Assembly (NCBI RefSeq): GCF_900119735.1
Contig: NZ_FPJW01000002.1
Location: forward strand, 1 to 64,000
DNA: 64,000 nt
Source: Marinospirillum alkaliphilum DSM 21637
GTDB lineage: Bacteria; Pseudomonadota; Gammaproteobacteria; Pseudomonadales; Halomonadaceae
Reading direction: 5' to 3'
The position numbers were made by a program, and so were the translations under genes. Shown piece after piece: positions 37,514 to 46,883 of this stretch (position 1 is its first letter; each line of letters starts with the position of its first letter). A model generated the notes under the pieces. That model was given only the letters and a program-made list of their open reading frames with translations. It had not been told where the DNA came from and did not search any database.

Positions 37514-38733
37514 AGGTGATAGCTGGGCTGATTTCTGGGCTGGTATTACTGCTGGTGGTTGGAAAGATTCAGGCTGATGCCGTACCGCTGACGCCACGTC
37601 AATATGAACAGTTGAATCAGTTGGGTGAGTTACTGGTGACTGATCAGCAGGCTGCCTTGCAAAAGGGTGATGAACTGTTTCGTCAGCCAGGTGGAACGGC
37701 TGAGCAGCGTGCCTTTGTGCGTGCCTTTGCTGCCCGGGTGCTGGCGCAGATTCATCAGCAGCAAGAGCAGCTGGATCGGGCTGTCGATGTGATTGAACTG
37801 GCCCTGCAGGACCAGCAACAACTGGACCAACAGAGTGTTCAGTCCCTGCGCTGGCAGTTGATGCAACTGCGGGTGGCGCAGGGTGATTACGCTGCAGCAT
37901 TACAAGTGCTGGAAAGCTGGTGGCAGGATGAAGCGACACCCGAGGCTGAAGCCCATTACCTGCGTGCGGCACTACTGGCACAACTGGAGCGCTGGAAACA
38001 GGCTGAACCCTGGGTGATGCAGGCATTACAGCAGCGCAAGGAACTGTCTCAGCAACAACCGGATGCCTGGCTGGCGCTGGCAGTGGTGATTCATCAACAG
38101 CTGCAACAATGGCCTGAAGCGGCAGCACTACAGCATCAGCGGGTATTGCAAACTCCGGAGCGCAGCCCTTTATGGGGACAATTGGCGCAGCTGCAGCAAC
38201 TGGCCCGGCAAGAGCAGCAGGCGTTGGTGACGCTGGAGCTGGCGCAACGGGGGGGTCACCTGAATGACAGGGAACAGTTTGAGCTGGGGCGGAGCCTCTT
38301 GTTGGCTCAACAACCGCTGCGGGCAGCAAGGGTCTTTGAGCAGTTGCTTGAAACAGACAAGGAGCCTTCCGAGCGCCTGCTGCAGATGACCGCTCAGGCC
38401 TGGCTGCAAACCACACAACAGCAGGAAACTGCTCAGGCGCTACAGCGACTGGCCCATGCAACCGGCAAGGTGGGAGACTGGCGTCGCCTGGGAGATTGGC
38501 ATTTCAGCCAGGGCAACTGGCAAGCGGCCATTGATGCCTGGCAGCTGGTAACGCAGGAGGAGCGGTTGGAGGCTCGTGACAAGGCACGCCTGGAGTTATT
38601 GATGGCCAATGCCTGGATTGAACTGCAAGAGTACGCTCAGGCGCGCAAGCTGCTGGAAAATCTGCTGGCCAGTTCGGAAGCCGCAGCAGCAAGGCAGTGG
38701 CTAAACTACCTGAATGCCTTGCCAGCTGACTGA
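37510..38733 (+). CDS. TPR-repeat protein of the TonB operon
   Basis: A 407-residue exported protein (signal peptide about 1-22, ending QADA) made of tetratricopeptide-like helices rich in Gln and Leu. Such a TPR protein is the usual last gene of DUF3450-TtpC-ExbB-ExbD-TonB operons and is taken to assist the complex. Its start overlaps the tonB stop by 4 bases. No catalytic motif is visible. Confidence 0.88.
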   Translation: MKVIAGLISGLVLLLVVGKIQADAVPLTPRQYEQLNQLGELLVTDQQAALQKGDELFRQPGGTAEQRAFVRAFAARVLAQIHQQQEQLDRAVDVIELALQDQQQLDQQSVQSLRWQLMQLRVAQGDYAAALQVLESWWQDEATPEAEAHYLRAALLAQLERWKQAEPWVMQALQQRKELSQQQPDAWLALAVVIHQQLQQWPEAAALQHQRVLQTPERSPLWGQLAQLQQLARQEQQALVTLELAQRGGHLNDREQFELGRSLLLAQQPLRAARVFEQLLETDKEPSERLLQMTAQAWLQTTQQQETAQALQRLAHATGKVGDWRRLGDWHFSQGNWQAAIDAWQLVTQEERLEARDKARLELLMANAWIELQEYAQARKLLENLLASSEAAAARQWLNYLNALPAD

Positions 38734-39149
38734 TCCCAGGTTCAACATCCATAACCCTCTTGCTGTTTTGCCTGTCCCAGTGCGGCGAGCGCCAGCAGGA
38801 CTGGTTCCACGGCTTTGTCGGGTCTGGAGCGAGCGCCCATTTTACCCCATAAAGTGGCTGGCGGCTTTCTGTACCCTCAGGGGGCTTTCTGTTAGCATGC
38901 ACCGCTTTCATTGGCCCATTGTTTCAGATCCGGGAAGATCCTCCAGTGTAAGTCCTGCCTTTTTTGAAGTTCGGCAACCTTGCCGATTTCCAGTTCAGAC
39001 TGGCCGATGTCAGTCGGTGTGATTTTTGCTGCAGCCCTTGAAGAAGGTGCTGCCGTTCTTCGAGCCTGCTGTAAAACAATAAAAATGACCGTTTGCTTTC
39101 GTGCGGCGGGCAGGATGTGTTTTATACCTGACAAAGTGAAACGAGAAAC
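38734..39149 (+). other. Gene-free stretch with structured leader before the SulP gene
   Basis: There is no convincing coding frame here. Four short hairpins follow one another in the last 180 bases: 38972-38985 (GGCA/TGCC), 38990-39003 (CCAGT-TCAG-ACTGG), 39004-39017 (CCGA/TCGG) and 39031-39053 (GCAGC/GCTGC). The second and third are directly adjacent. They suggest a folded 5' leader of the SulP-UspA mRNA, but I do not recognise a known riboswitch. Confidence 0.4.
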
Positions 39150-40637
39150 ATGATCCAGTCGATCAAGCAAAACTGGTTTGCCAATGTGCGCGGTGACCTG
39201 CTCGCCGGTATTGTGGTGGCGCTGGCGTTGGTGCCGGAAGCCATTGCCTTTTCCATCATTGCCGGTGTTGATCCCAAAGTCGGTTTGTATGCTTCCTTCT
39301 GTATTGCCGTGGTGATTGCCTTCACTGGTGGTCGCCCCGGCATGATTTCCGCCGCCACCGGTGCCATGGCACTGCTGATGGTGACGCTGGTACGGGAGCA
39401 TGGTCTGGAATACCTGCTGGCGGCCACGGTATTGACCGGCGTATTACAGATCATTGCCGGTTACCTGAAACTGGGTGATCTGATGCGCTTTGTGTCCCGT
39501 TCGGTGGTGACGGGCTTTGTGAACGCGCTGGCGATCCTGATTTTCATGGCGCAATTACCGGAGCTGACCAACGTGACCTGGCATGTGTATGCCATGACCC
39601 TGGCAGGCCTGGGCATCATTTACCTCTTCCCCTATGTGCCGGTGATCGGCAGGCTGCTGCCTTCGCCGCTGGTGTGCATTGTGGCGCTGACTGCTGTTGC
39701 GCTGATCTGGGGTATTGATATCCGCACGGTAGGGGATATGGGGGAGTTACCAGATACCCTGCCGGTCTTTTTATGGCCGGATGTGCCGCTGAATCTGGAA
39801 ACCCTGCTGATCATCCTGCCCTATTCCATCATGCTGATGGTGGTGGGTCTGCTGGAATCCATGATGACGGCCACCATTGTGGATGATCTGACCGACACCA
39901 AAAGCGATAAGAATCGCGAGTGCAAGGGTCAGGGTATTGCCAACATGGTGTCTGGTGTTTTTGGTGGCATGGCCGGTTGCGCCATGATTGGTCAGTCGAT
40001 CATCAACGTGAAATCCGGCGGTCGCACGCGCCTTTCCACCCTGACTGCCGGGGTGTTTCTGCTGATTCTGGTGGTATTCCTCAGTGACTGGTTAACGGTG
40101 ATTCCCATGGCTGCACTGGTGGCGGTGATGATCATGGTGTCGATTGGTACCTTCAGTTGGGATTCAGTGGTGAACCTGAAAAAACACCCGCTTTCCACCA
40201 ATATCGTGATGGTCGTCACGGTGGCAGTGGTGGTTGCCACGCACAATCTGGCCATCGGTGTGTTTGTCGGTGTGTTGCTGGCTTCACTGTTTTTTGCCAA
40301 CAAGGTGGGCCATTACATGACGGTGAAAAAGAGTCAGCGTGATGATGGCACCCGTGTTTACACCGTCACCGGGCAGGTGTTTTTCACTTCATCGACCAAG
40401 TTCATGGCTTCCTTTGACTTCAAGGAAGTGGTCGACAAGGTGGTGATTGATCTAACGGCAGCTCACTTCTGGGACATTACAGCAGTGGAGTCGCTGGATC
40501 GTGTAGTGATCAAGTTGCGCCGCGAAGGGGCGGAAGTGGAGCTGCTAGGCTTGAATGAAGCCAGTGCCACCCTTGTTGATCGTTTTGGGGTGCATGATGA
40601 TCCAAAGGGTGTGGAAAAGCTGATGGGCGGCCATTGA
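39150..40637 (+). CDS. SulP-family anion transporter with STAS domain
   Basis: A 495-residue inner-membrane transporter of the SLC26/SulP family, substrates being sulfate, bicarbonate or related anions. The SulP N-terminal motif ([25 protein letters not shown]), about 11-14 helices and a C-terminal STAS domain (about 405-490, [19 protein letters not shown]) are seen. BicA-type bicarbonate carriers belong here, but the substrate is not readable. It forms an operon with the UspA gene 21 bp downstream. Confidence 0.93.
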   Translation: MIQSIKQNWFANVRGDLLAGIVVALALVPEAIAFSIIAGVDPKVGLYASFCIAVVIAFTGGRPGMISAATGAMALLMVTLVREHGLEYLLAATVLTGVLQIIAGYLKLGDLMRFVSRSVVTGFVNALAILIFMAQLPELTNVTWHVYAMTLAGLGIIYLFPYVPVIGRLLPSPLVCIVALTAVALIWGIDIRTVGDMGELPDTLPVFLWPDVPLNLETLLIILPYSIMLMVVGLLESMMTATIVDDLTDTKSDKNRECKGQGIANMVSGVFGGMAGCAMIGQSIINVKSGGRTRLSTLTAGVFLLILVVFLSDWLTVIPMAALVAVMIMVSIGTFSWDSVVNLKKHPLSTNIVMVVTVAVVVATHNLAIGVFVGVLLASLFFANKVGHYMTVKKSQRDDGTRVYTVTGQVFFTSSTKFMASFDFKEVVDKVVIDLTAAHFWDITAVESLDRVVIKLRREGAEVELLGLNEASATLVDRFGVHDDPKGVEKLMGGH

Positions 40638-40658
40638 TAACAAGAAGGAAAGCAAAAC

Positions 40659-41516
40659 ATGAAAAACATTGTTGCATGTATTGATAATTCCCATGTGGCT
40701 GCTGCGGTTTGTGATGCCAGTGCCTGGATCAGCAAGCAAGTGGAACGGCCGCTGCTGTTGCTGCACGTGCTGGATAAAAGTGTTTACCCCGCCAAAACGG
40801 ACCTGAGCGGTAATCTGGGTCTGGGGGCGCGGACGCACCTGCTGGAAGAGCTGGCCGATCTGGATGCCCAGCGCAGCAAGCTGGCGCTGGAACAGGGGCG
40901 TCTGCAGCTGGAAGAAGCCCGTAAGCGTGTTGAACAGCAAGGTGTTCGCGAAGTGGAAACCCTGCAGCGTCATGGACATTTTGTGGAAACCCTGGCGGAT
41001 TTGCAGCAGGACACCCGGATTCTGGTGATGGGTCGTCAGGGTGAAGATCATCAGGCCGGTGTGCGGGAAATAGGCAGCAATCTGGAAACAGTGATTCGTA
41101 CACTGGGCTGCCGCATTCTGGTGACACCGCCAGATTTCAAAACCCCATCAAAAGTGCTGCTGGCCTATGATGCCAGCCCTACGGCCAAGAAGGTGTTACA
41201 GGTGATTGCCAGCAGCCCTTTGTGCAAGGGTCTGCCCTTTCACCTGCTGATGGTGGGAGAAAGAAGTGACAAGAACCTGTTGTTGTTGGAAGAGGCGCGT
41301 GAAGAACTGGAGGCCAGGGGGCATTCCGGGGTCACAACGGCGTTGAAAAGTGGTGAGGTGGAGCAAACCCTGCTGAACCATGTGGCCGAACATCAACTGG
41401 ATCTGATCGTGATGGGTGCTTATGGCCACTCCCGCATCCGCCAGTTCCTGGTGGGGAGCACCACCACCAACCTGCTGCGCAGAAGTGAAGTACCGATCCT
41501 GCTGATGCGGCAGTGA
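40659..41516 (+). CDS. Tandem universal stress protein (UspA family)
   Basis: A 285-residue protein with two Usp domains (about 1-145 and 150-285). The second ends with the ATP-binding signature GAYGHSRIRQFLVGSTT. The first has a degenerate motif (MGRQGEDHQAG). Usp proteins often sit next to SulP transporters. It converges with the PII-like gene, leaving 16 bp between the stops. Confidence 0.92.
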   Translation: MKNIVACIDNSHVAAAVCDASAWISKQVERPLLLLHVLDKSVYPAKTDLSGNLGLGARTHLLEELADLDAQRSKLALEQGRLQLEEARKRVEQQGVREVETLQRHGHFVETLADLQQDTRILVMGRQGEDHQAGVREIGSNLETVIRTLGCRILVTPPDFKTPSKVLLAYDASPTAKKVLQVIASSPLCKGLPFHLLMVGERSDKNLLLLEEAREELEARGHSGVTTALKSGEVEQTLLNHVAEHQLDLIVMGAYGHSRIRQFLVGSTTTNLLRRSEVPILLMRQ

Positions 41517-41532
41517 GGCAGGTGTTTTCTTC

Positions 41533-41886
41533 TCAGGATTGCTGTGGAGGAATCTGCTTTTCCAGAGCTTTAATGTGCTCAGTCAGTCCCAGCGCCTTGT
41601 CCACATCAATCTGGATGGCGATGCCGGTGCCGAGGCTTTCATCCAGTTGTCCGGCTGCCAGTACTGCTTCCATGACTTCATCGGCACGCCGCTTTTCGGT
41701 GAGAATCAGCAGTACATCCCGAGGGTTGAGGATTTCAAGCCCGAAAATGCCCAGGGTTTTCTGCAGACCCTGGCCTCTGGCATTGGTGATGATGGTGGCG
41801 CCCGTTGCGCCCGCCTTGCGTGAAGCATCCAGAACCTTGTCGGTTTTGTCTTCGTCCACAAACACCATGATCAGCTTGAAATCCAT
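41533..41886 (-). CDS. PII-like signalling protein, DUF1538 module 1 (copy B)
   Basis: A 117-residue PII-fold protein (MDFKLIMVFVDEDKTDKVLDASRKAG, then GATGATIITNARGQGL). The T-loop is divergent: instead of the canonical uridylylated Tyr51 region it reads QKTLGIFGLEIL. The canonical B-loop GDGKIF is absent. It should form a trimer binding a nucleotide and its membrane partner. It is clearly paralogous to the PII-like protein at 45704-46054. It follows the CBS gene by 17 bp and has an AAGGAG site. Confidence 0.85.
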   Translation of the reverse strand: MDFKLIMVFVDEDKTDKVLDASRKAGATGATIITNARGQGLQKTLGIFGLEILNPRDVLLILTEKRRADEVMEAVLAAGQLDESLGTGIAIQIDVDKALGLTEHIKALEKQIPPQQS

Positions 41887-41903
41887 GACCCTCTCCTTTT
41901 TGG

Positions 41904-42290
41904 TTATTCAACTTTAGCCAGCAGGGCTTCCATGATGTCATCCATGGCCACAAAACCCAGCAGCTCATTGTCTTGCAGTACCAGCAGACGTTTGATGCGG
42001 TTCTGAGCCATCAGGCTGGCTACGTGTTTAACTGCCAGGCTTTCACCCACTGACATTGCTGGCTTGATGCAGACGTCGTAGACGTTCAGAAGGTCGATGT
42101 CGCCTTCTTCTGCAATGACTGTTTTCAGGATGTTGGTGTAGGTGATTAATCCCCAGGCATCACTGTCACTCTGTTTTTCCACTACCAGGGATTTCAGCTT
42201 GTGGCGTTTCATCAGGCTGAGGGCTTCACGCAGCTTGGCAAAAGGAGAGATGGTGACCACATCCCGGACCATTACATCTTTGACTTGCAT
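41904..42290 (-). CDS. Two-CBS-domain protein, DUF1538 module 1
   Basis: A 128-residue protein consisting of two CBS domains (VKDVMVRDVVTI to ILKTVIA, and VYDVCIKPAMSV to MEALLAKVE), a Bateman module expected to bind adenine nucleotides. It lies between the two PII-like genes, with 15-17 bp gaps, so the same mRNA makes all three sensors. Confidence 0.9.
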   Translation of the reverse strand: MQVKDVMVRDVVTISPFAKLREALSLMKRHKLKSLVVEKQSDSDAWGLITYTNILKTVIAEEGDIDLLNVYDVCIKPAMSVGESLAVKHVASLMAQNRIKRLLVLQDNELLGFVAMDDIMEALLAKVE

Positions 42291-42305
42291 AAGGGCACCT
42301 TTAAG

Positions 42306-42656
42306 TCAGAGTTTTTCTTTCAGATGTTGTTCAAACTTCTGGAACTGGCTGATATCAATGCCGCCAAGATGCTCCAGTGGCACGGTGAACACCAGCCCCT
42401 GGGAATCCTTGCCATCCGGCATCACCAGGTGCTGGATGGCTTTGAGGACCTGTAACGACAGGCTTTTTTCCAGCACCATCAGCAGCAGGCTCTGGCTGCC
42501 ATCATAACTCAAGCCAAAAAAGGATTTCTTGACGGAGTTGCTGATGCCTCGGCCAGGCAATACGGTGATGCCACCAGCCCCAAGGTCTCGAGCGGCGTCA
42601 ATGGAGGGCTGTTCCAGCTCTTCCGGTACGATGGCAACAAGTGCAGAGAACTTCAT
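42306..42656 (-). CDS. PII-like protein, DUF1538 module 1 (copy A)
   Basis: A 116-residue protein (MKFSALVAIVPEELEQPSIDAARDLGAGGITVLPGRG) whose beta-alpha-beta pattern and position match PII-like proteins. It is more divergent than copy B, with a T-loop segment ISNSVKKSFFGLSYDGSQ. Its start overlaps the DUF1538 stop by 4 bases (ATGA), which suggests stoichiometric coupling with the membrane protein. Confidence 0.8.
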   Translation of the reverse strand: MKFSALVAIVPEELEQPSIDAARDLGAGGITVLPGRGISNSVKKSFFGLSYDGSQSLLLMVLEKSLSLQVLKAIQHLVMPDGKDSQGLVFTVPLEHLGGIDISQFQKFEQHLKEKL

Positions 42657-44158
42657 GGGTTCACCTTCCGGTTTGCAGTCGATTGTCTCAGTAGTGTTGT
42701 GTAGTGCATGAAGATGGCGTAAAGCATAACAGTGACGATCGGAAAGATGGAGGCAAAGGCAATCAGCCCAAAACCGTCAATCAGTATATTACGCCCTTCA
42801 ATGTGGGTGGCCAGGCCAATGCCCAGTGCGGTGACCAGCGGCACGGTCACTTCTGAAGTGGTCACACCACCCAGATCATAAGCCAGTGCAATGATGTAGC
42901 GGGGAGCCAGGAAGGTCAGCAGGATCACCAGCAGATAGCCACCCATGATGTAGTAGTGCATGGAGCCACCGACAATGATGCGATGCACGCCAATGGTGAT
43001 GCCGGCTGCAACACCTATGGCCACCAGAATGCGAATGACATTACCGTTCAGTTTGCCGGATGCTGCTTCCTCGGCTTGTTTGCCAACCGCAATCAACGCG
43101 GGTTCCGCCATGGTGGTGGCAAAACCGATCATGAAGGCAAACAGGTAAATGAAGCCGTACTGGTTCAGACCAATCAGCTGTTCAGCCATGCTGCTGCCAA
43201 TCGGGAACAGCCCCATTTTCAAGCCAACCACAAAGGCATAAAGGCCAAAAATCACCAGGGCAAAGCCGAACAGGATCTTGGGTGGGTTGCTGAGCGGGCG
43301 GCGCATGATGATGTACTGGAAAAACAGAATGGTCAGGATGATGGGTAATACATCCCGGATCATGGTGGCCAGTTCCAGCAGCATTTTTAATGCGCCGGTG
43401 GGCCCGGTTGCCATCGCCGCGGCATCCAGCAGCTGTTCCGGAGCCGGTGACTCGCTGGAATAAACCAAAATGCCGTACAGCTGTACACTGATCATCGGCA
43501 CCATGACCGCCAGAGCCACCAGGCCAAAACCGTCGGTCAGTGGGTTGCGGCCACGAATGGAGGCAGCCAGGCCGATACCCAGGGCTGCAATCAAAGGCAC
43601 CGTAACGATGTTGGTGGTGACACCACCGGAGTCATAAGCCAGGCCAACAATTTCTTCTGGCGCAAACCAGGTAACAATGACTACCAGGATGTAACCACAG
43701 ATCATGAACCAGTGCAGCGGCCAACCCAGAATGGTACGGAATACGCCCAGAGCAATCACCAGGCCAACAGAAAAGGCCACCAGCAGGCGCAGGGTGAGAG
43801 CATCAATGCGTCCCTCACTGATGTCCTGGGCCTGCTGGGCAACAGCAATGAGTGCCGGTTCAGCCACCACGGCTGAAAAGCCAATGGCAAAACCAAATGA
43901 AAGCAGAATGGGAATGGAGCCACGCCTGGCAAACTGGTTGGACAGGCTTTTGCCAACCGGAAAAATACTCAGTTCCAGACCTTGCAGAAACAGCGCAACA
44001 CCCAAGGCAACAATCAATAAGCCAATGGCCATGCTGAGGGTGTCGTCAGGAATCTGGCGCAGGATCAGCAGTTGAAAAAACACCACAACCACCACGATGG
44101 GTAGCAGGTTCTTCAGCGCGTGAAGAAAGGCATGGTAAAAGTCTTTGAGGTAGTGCAC
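42653..44158 (-). CDS. DUF1538 membrane protein, two-repeat fusion
   Basis: A 501-residue polytopic inner-membrane protein made of two homologous DUF1538 halves. Each half contains an AEPALIAV motif (about 95 and 350) and an AYDxGGVTTxxVTVPL motif (about 175 and 430), the hallmark of an inverted or tandem duplicated transporter. About 12-14 helices are predicted. The start is GTG at 44158. The neighbouring PII-like and CBS genes argue for ligand-gated transport. The substrate is unknown. Confidence 0.85.
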   Translation of the reverse strand: MHYLKDFYHAFLHALKNLLPIVVVVVFFQLLILRQIPDDTLSMAIGLLIVALGVALFLQGLELSIFPVGKSLSNQFARRGSIPILLSFGFAIGFSAVVAEPALIAVAQQAQDISEGRIDALTLRLLVAFSVGLVIALGVFRTILGWPLHWFMICGYILVVIVTWFAPEEIVGLAYDSGGVTTNIVTVPLIAALGIGLAASIRGRNPLTDGFGLVALAVMVPMISVQLYGILVYSSESPAPEQLLDAAAMATGPTGALKMLLELATMIRDVLPIILTILFFQYIIMRRPLSNPPKILFGFALVIFGLYAFVVGLKMGLFPIGSSMAEQLIGLNQYGFIYLFAFMIGFATTMAEPALIAVGKQAEEAASGKLNGNVIRILVAIGVAAGITIGVHRIIVGGSMHYYIMGGYLLVILLTFLAPRYIIALAYDLGGVTTSEVTVPLVTALGIGLATHIEGRNILIDGFGLIAFASIFPIVTVMLYAIFMHYTTLLRQSTANRKVNP

Positions 44159-44295
44159 CGCGTCCTGTATCCCTGAAAGTCCTGTCTTTGGTCGGGGATT
44201 CTACCGACTGCGGATGACAGCGACAAGAAACACTTGCAGCCTGACGGTGAGGGTTTAAGCTGATAGGGTTTTCCGTAAAAATCAGAGAGGTGCTT

Positions 44296-44640
44296 ATGAA
44301 AAGGACACTATACCTGCTGACTGCCGGTTTGTTGCTTTCATTGCTGACGGCTTGTGCCACAGTGGGTCAGCCTTATGCTGAACACAAGGTCAGTGATATT
44401 AAGGTGGGTGTGACCACCAAGGCCGAGATTCAGCGGATGTTTGGTAATCCCTGGCGGACCGGGTCGGAAAGTGGTCAGGAAACCTGGACCTACGGTCACT
44501 ACCGCTACAGCCTGTTCGCTGATGCCCAGACCAGTGATTTAGTGGTGCGTTATGATGAGCGTGGGCGGGTTGCCTCTTATACCTTTAATCGTACTGTCGC
44601 TGATCCGGATCGGAGTAAACGTGGCACTTCAGGACCCTGA
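44296..44640 (+). CDS. BamE/SmpA-like small lipoprotein
   Basis: A 114-residue lipoprotein (lipobox LLTAC, about residue 21). The mature domain has the SmpA/OmlA-type pattern (VGVTTKAEIQRMFGNPWRTG, then ETWTYGHYRYSLF). The ATG at 44296 is used, with AGAGAGG 5 bases upstream. True bamE is normally elsewhere, so this is probably a paralogue of unknown role. The next gene starts 3 bp later. Confidence 0.82.
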   Translation: MKRTLYLLTAGLLLSLLTACATVGQPYAEHKVSDIKVGVTTKAEIQRMFGNPWRTGSESGQETWTYGHYRYSLFADAQTSDLVVRYDERGRVASYTFNRTVADPDRSKRGTSGP

Positions 44641-44643
44641 TCA

Positions 44644-44907
44644 ATGATTGCTGATCTGAAACTCACCCCGCCGGTTGATTTGCCTCTGGGGGTTTATCGC
44701 CATTACAAAGGGGCTGAGTATGAAGTGCTGCGCCTGGCCCGGCATAGTGAAACCGAAGAATGGCTGGTGGTTTATCGCCAGTGTTACGGGGATGGTAGTT
44801 GGTGGGTGCGCCCCTTGCTGATGTTCACCGAGCAGGTGCTGGTGGAGGGTGAGCCAGTGGCGCGTTTTGAATATATGGGTGCCAAGCCCGAGCGGGGCGT
44901 GGATTAA
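44644..44907 (+). CDS. DUF1653 protein
   Basis: An 87-residue cytoplasmic protein matching the DUF1653 pattern (GVYRHYKGAEYEVLRLARHSETEE, WWVRPLLMF, RFEYMG). Proteins of this type are widespread and uncharacterised. It converges with the YqcC-like gene, overlapping by 4 bp. Confidence 0.88.
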   Translation: MIADLKLTPPVDLPLGVYRHYKGAEYEVLRLARHSETEEWLVVYRQCYGDGSWWVRPLLMFTEQVLVEGEPVARFEYMGAKPERGVD

Positions 44908-45275
44908 GCCTGTTTCAGTAGTTTTGCAGGTGGCATGCGATTTTCTGTCAGCAGCAGGTCAATGGCCAGGGTCACTTCGGTGATCCTGGCTTTTTTATTG
45001 TTGTGTAACACCATTTCCACCTGGGGAGTGATGGCGCAGCTGCCAGGTAGAGGCGCGTTGGCGTCCAGCATGGCCCGCAAACGGGGAATAAACAGATAAC
45101 GCAGCCACTGCTGTAGGCTCATGCGATCCACACAAAAGGGCTCGATGCTTTCAAAGGCGGTGGCCTCGGGTAGAGGCACCTGCCATTCGTCAACCTGCTG
45201 CAGGCGCATTTCCAGCAGTGCTAAAAGACGTTGCAGGATGCGAGCCTGCGCTTGGGGTGCTGCTGTCACACTCAC
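44904..45275 (-). CDS. YqcC-like (DUF446) protein
   Basis: A 123-residue cytoplasmic protein of the YqcC family (QWQVPLPEATAFESIEPFCVDRMSLQQWLRYLFIPRL). It starts with GTG at 45275, 11 bp after the CBS gene, so it may be co-transcribed with the second DUF1538 module. YqcC is normally beside truC; here it is relocated. Function unknown. Confidence 0.85.
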   Translation of the reverse strand: MSVTAAPQAQARILQRLLALLEMRLQQVDEWQVPLPEATAFESIEPFCVDRMSLQQWLRYLFIPRLRAMLDANAPLPGSCAITPQVEMVLHNNKKARITEVTLAIDLLLTENRMPPAKLLKQA

Positions 45276-45286
45276 TCCGGGGGTGT

Positions 45287-45691
45287 TTATTCGAGGGCCA
45301 GCCCTCTTAATACCAGGTCATCATAATTGACCAGCCCAAGGATTTCACCCGCAGAATCAATCACCGGGGCCAGCGTCAGGCCAAACTGGTTGAACATGCG
45401 TGCGCAGTAACGCACCTGCATATCCGGGCGCACACTCAGTACCGGTTTGGACATGATTTCATAAACATTCACGCGCTCGGGAGCCTTGTTAACCGCCAGT
45501 ACCTTCTTGGCAATATCAGAAACCAGCACCAGGCCATATTCATCATTGTCATCACGTTTTTTGATGATCAGTGCATGGGCACTCTCCTGGCGCATCAGCT
45601 TTAATGCATCCGCAACGGTGGTCAAACCATCCACTTCCAGGTGAGCACTGTGCATGACATCCCGTACACGGATCATTTTTTTATCACTCAT
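45287..45691 (-). CDS. Two-CBS-domain protein, DUF1538 module 2
   Basis: A 134-residue protein with two CBS domains (IRVRDVMHSAHLEVD onward; VNVYEIMSKPVLSVR onward). Its position after the PII-like gene mirrors module 1. It is about as divergent from the module 1 CBS protein as expected for old paralogues. AAGGAG precedes the ATG. Confidence 0.9.
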   Translation of the reverse strand: MSDKKMIRVRDVMHSAHLEVDGLTTVADALKLMRQESAHALIIKKRDDNDEYGLVLVSDIAKKVLAVNKAPERVNVYEIMSKPVLSVRPDMQVRYCARMFNQFGLTLAPVIDSAGEILGLVNYDDLVLRGLALE

Positions 45692-45703
45692 CGTTTTGCT
45701 CCT

Positions 45704-46054
45704 TTAGAGTTCATCCTGCAAGTGGTCGCTCAGGGTCTTGATCTGGTGTTTAACGCCCAGGGCATCTTCCACATCCAGTTGAAAGGCAATACCGGTGCCG
45801 GGTGAATCATCAAATTCACCAATTTCTGCAATGGTTTCGAGAATGTGACGGCTGCGATGCTCTTCCACCAAGAACAGCAGCACGTCCCGTTGTGAGGTGA
45901 TCTCCAGGCCGAAGATACCACGGGTTTTTTTTAGTCCTTCACCACGCGCATTGTTGATGATGGTGGCGCCCGTGGCTCCAGCTGAACGGGCTGCATCCAG
46001 CAGGGCGTCGGTTTTGTCGTCATCCACAAAAGCCAGGATCAGTTTGAATCGCAT
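45704..46054 (-). CDS. PII-like signalling protein, DUF1538 module 2
   Basis: A 116-residue protein closely related to the PII-like protein at 41533-41886 along its whole length (MRFKLILAFVDDDKTDALLDAARSAG; GATGATIINNARGEGL; KTRGIFGLEI). It retains the same unusual T-loop and lacks the Tyr51 uridylylation site. It is placed between the DUF1538 pair and the CBS gene. Likely role: nucleotide-dependent control of the DUF1538 complex. Confidence 0.88.
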   Translation of the reverse strand: MRFKLILAFVDDDKTDALLDAARSAGATGATIINNARGEGLKKTRGIFGLEITSQRDVLLFLVEEHRSRHILETIAEIGEFDDSPGTGIAFQLDVEDALGVKHQIKTLSDHLQDEL

Positions 46055-46080
46055 GAGTGGTTCCCTCTTTAAAACCAGGT

Positions 46081-46872
46081 TCAGCCGTTATGTTGGTGTT
46101 CTACGGAGGTTGTTGATGGCTGTTTGCGTTTTTCCAGCCATTCAGCTATCTGGGCGTAACCCATGACCGTGATGATCGGGAACAGGCAGGCCAGCGCAAT
46201 CATGCCAAAGCCGTCCATGATCGGGCTGCGCCCAGGGATGGAGCTGGCCAATCCTAATCCCAGTGCAGCAATAATGGGTACGGTAATGGTTGAGGTGGTG
46301 ACACCGCCAGAGTCAAAAGCCAGCGGGATGATGCTCTTGGGTGAGCGTAGGGTCTGAATGATCACCAGAATATAGGCGCCCAGTACAAACCATTGCAACG
46401 GATAACCCATCACAATGCGCCACGTGCCCAGAGTGATGCCAAAAGCCATGCCCAGTGCCACGGCAATGCGTAACATCATCGGGTTGATGGTGCCGCCGGA
46501 AATTTCACCGGCCTTGATGGATACAGCAATCAGGGAGGGCTCAGCAATGGTGGTACTGGCGCCAATGGTGAAGGCAAAAATGTAGACCCAGTAGTAGTCT
46601 GTCCAATGGCGCTGGATGCCATCTGCGAGGGCGGGCAAAAAGTCATGGGAAGACAGCTGTTCGGCCATCAGGGTGCCCATCGGGAACAGGGCTTTTTCCA
46701 AGCCCAGCAGAAAAAAAGCCAGGCCAAACAGCACCATCACAAAACCAGCCAGTACGGCAGGTAGGTTTTTTACCTTACGACGGATGACCAGGTACTGGAA
46801 GCCAAAAATGATGGCGGCAATGGGCAGAATGTCCAGCAGGGTGTCAAACAGGATCTGAATGAAATCGTTCAT
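46081..46872 (-). CDS. DUF1538 membrane protein, module 2, second half
   Basis: A 263-residue polytopic protein with one DUF1538 unit (AEPSLIAV near 110; [16 protein letters not shown] near 200). It corresponds to the C-terminal half of the 501-residue fusion in module 1. AAGGAG lies upstream of the ATG. It follows the first-half gene by 11 bp. Confidence 0.87.
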   Translation of the reverse strand: MNDFIQILFDTLLDILPIAAIIFGFQYLVIRRKVKNLPAVLAGFVMVLFGLAFFLLGLEKALFPMGTLMAEQLSSHDFLPALADGIQRHWTDYYWVYIFAFTIGASTTIAEPSLIAVSIKAGEISGGTINPMMLRIAVALGMAFGITLGTWRIVMGYPLQWFVLGAYILVIIQTLRSPKSIIPLAFDSGGVTTSTITVPIIAALGLGLASSIPGRSPIMDGFGMIALACLFPIITVMGYAQIAEWLEKRKQPSTTSVEHQHNG

Positions 46873-46883
46873 GAGTGCTCCTT

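Noticed and set aside
37319-38461. 380-codon open frame on the minus strand, antisense to tonB and the TPR gene
   Set aside because: Low-complexity Pro/Ala/Val composition, no ribosome site, and it is antisense to two genes with clear homology. It results from codon bias.
38714-39022. 102-codon plus-strand frame before the SulP gene
   Set aside because: Starts within the TPR gene, has an unusual composition and no ribosome site, and covers the hairpin-rich leader.
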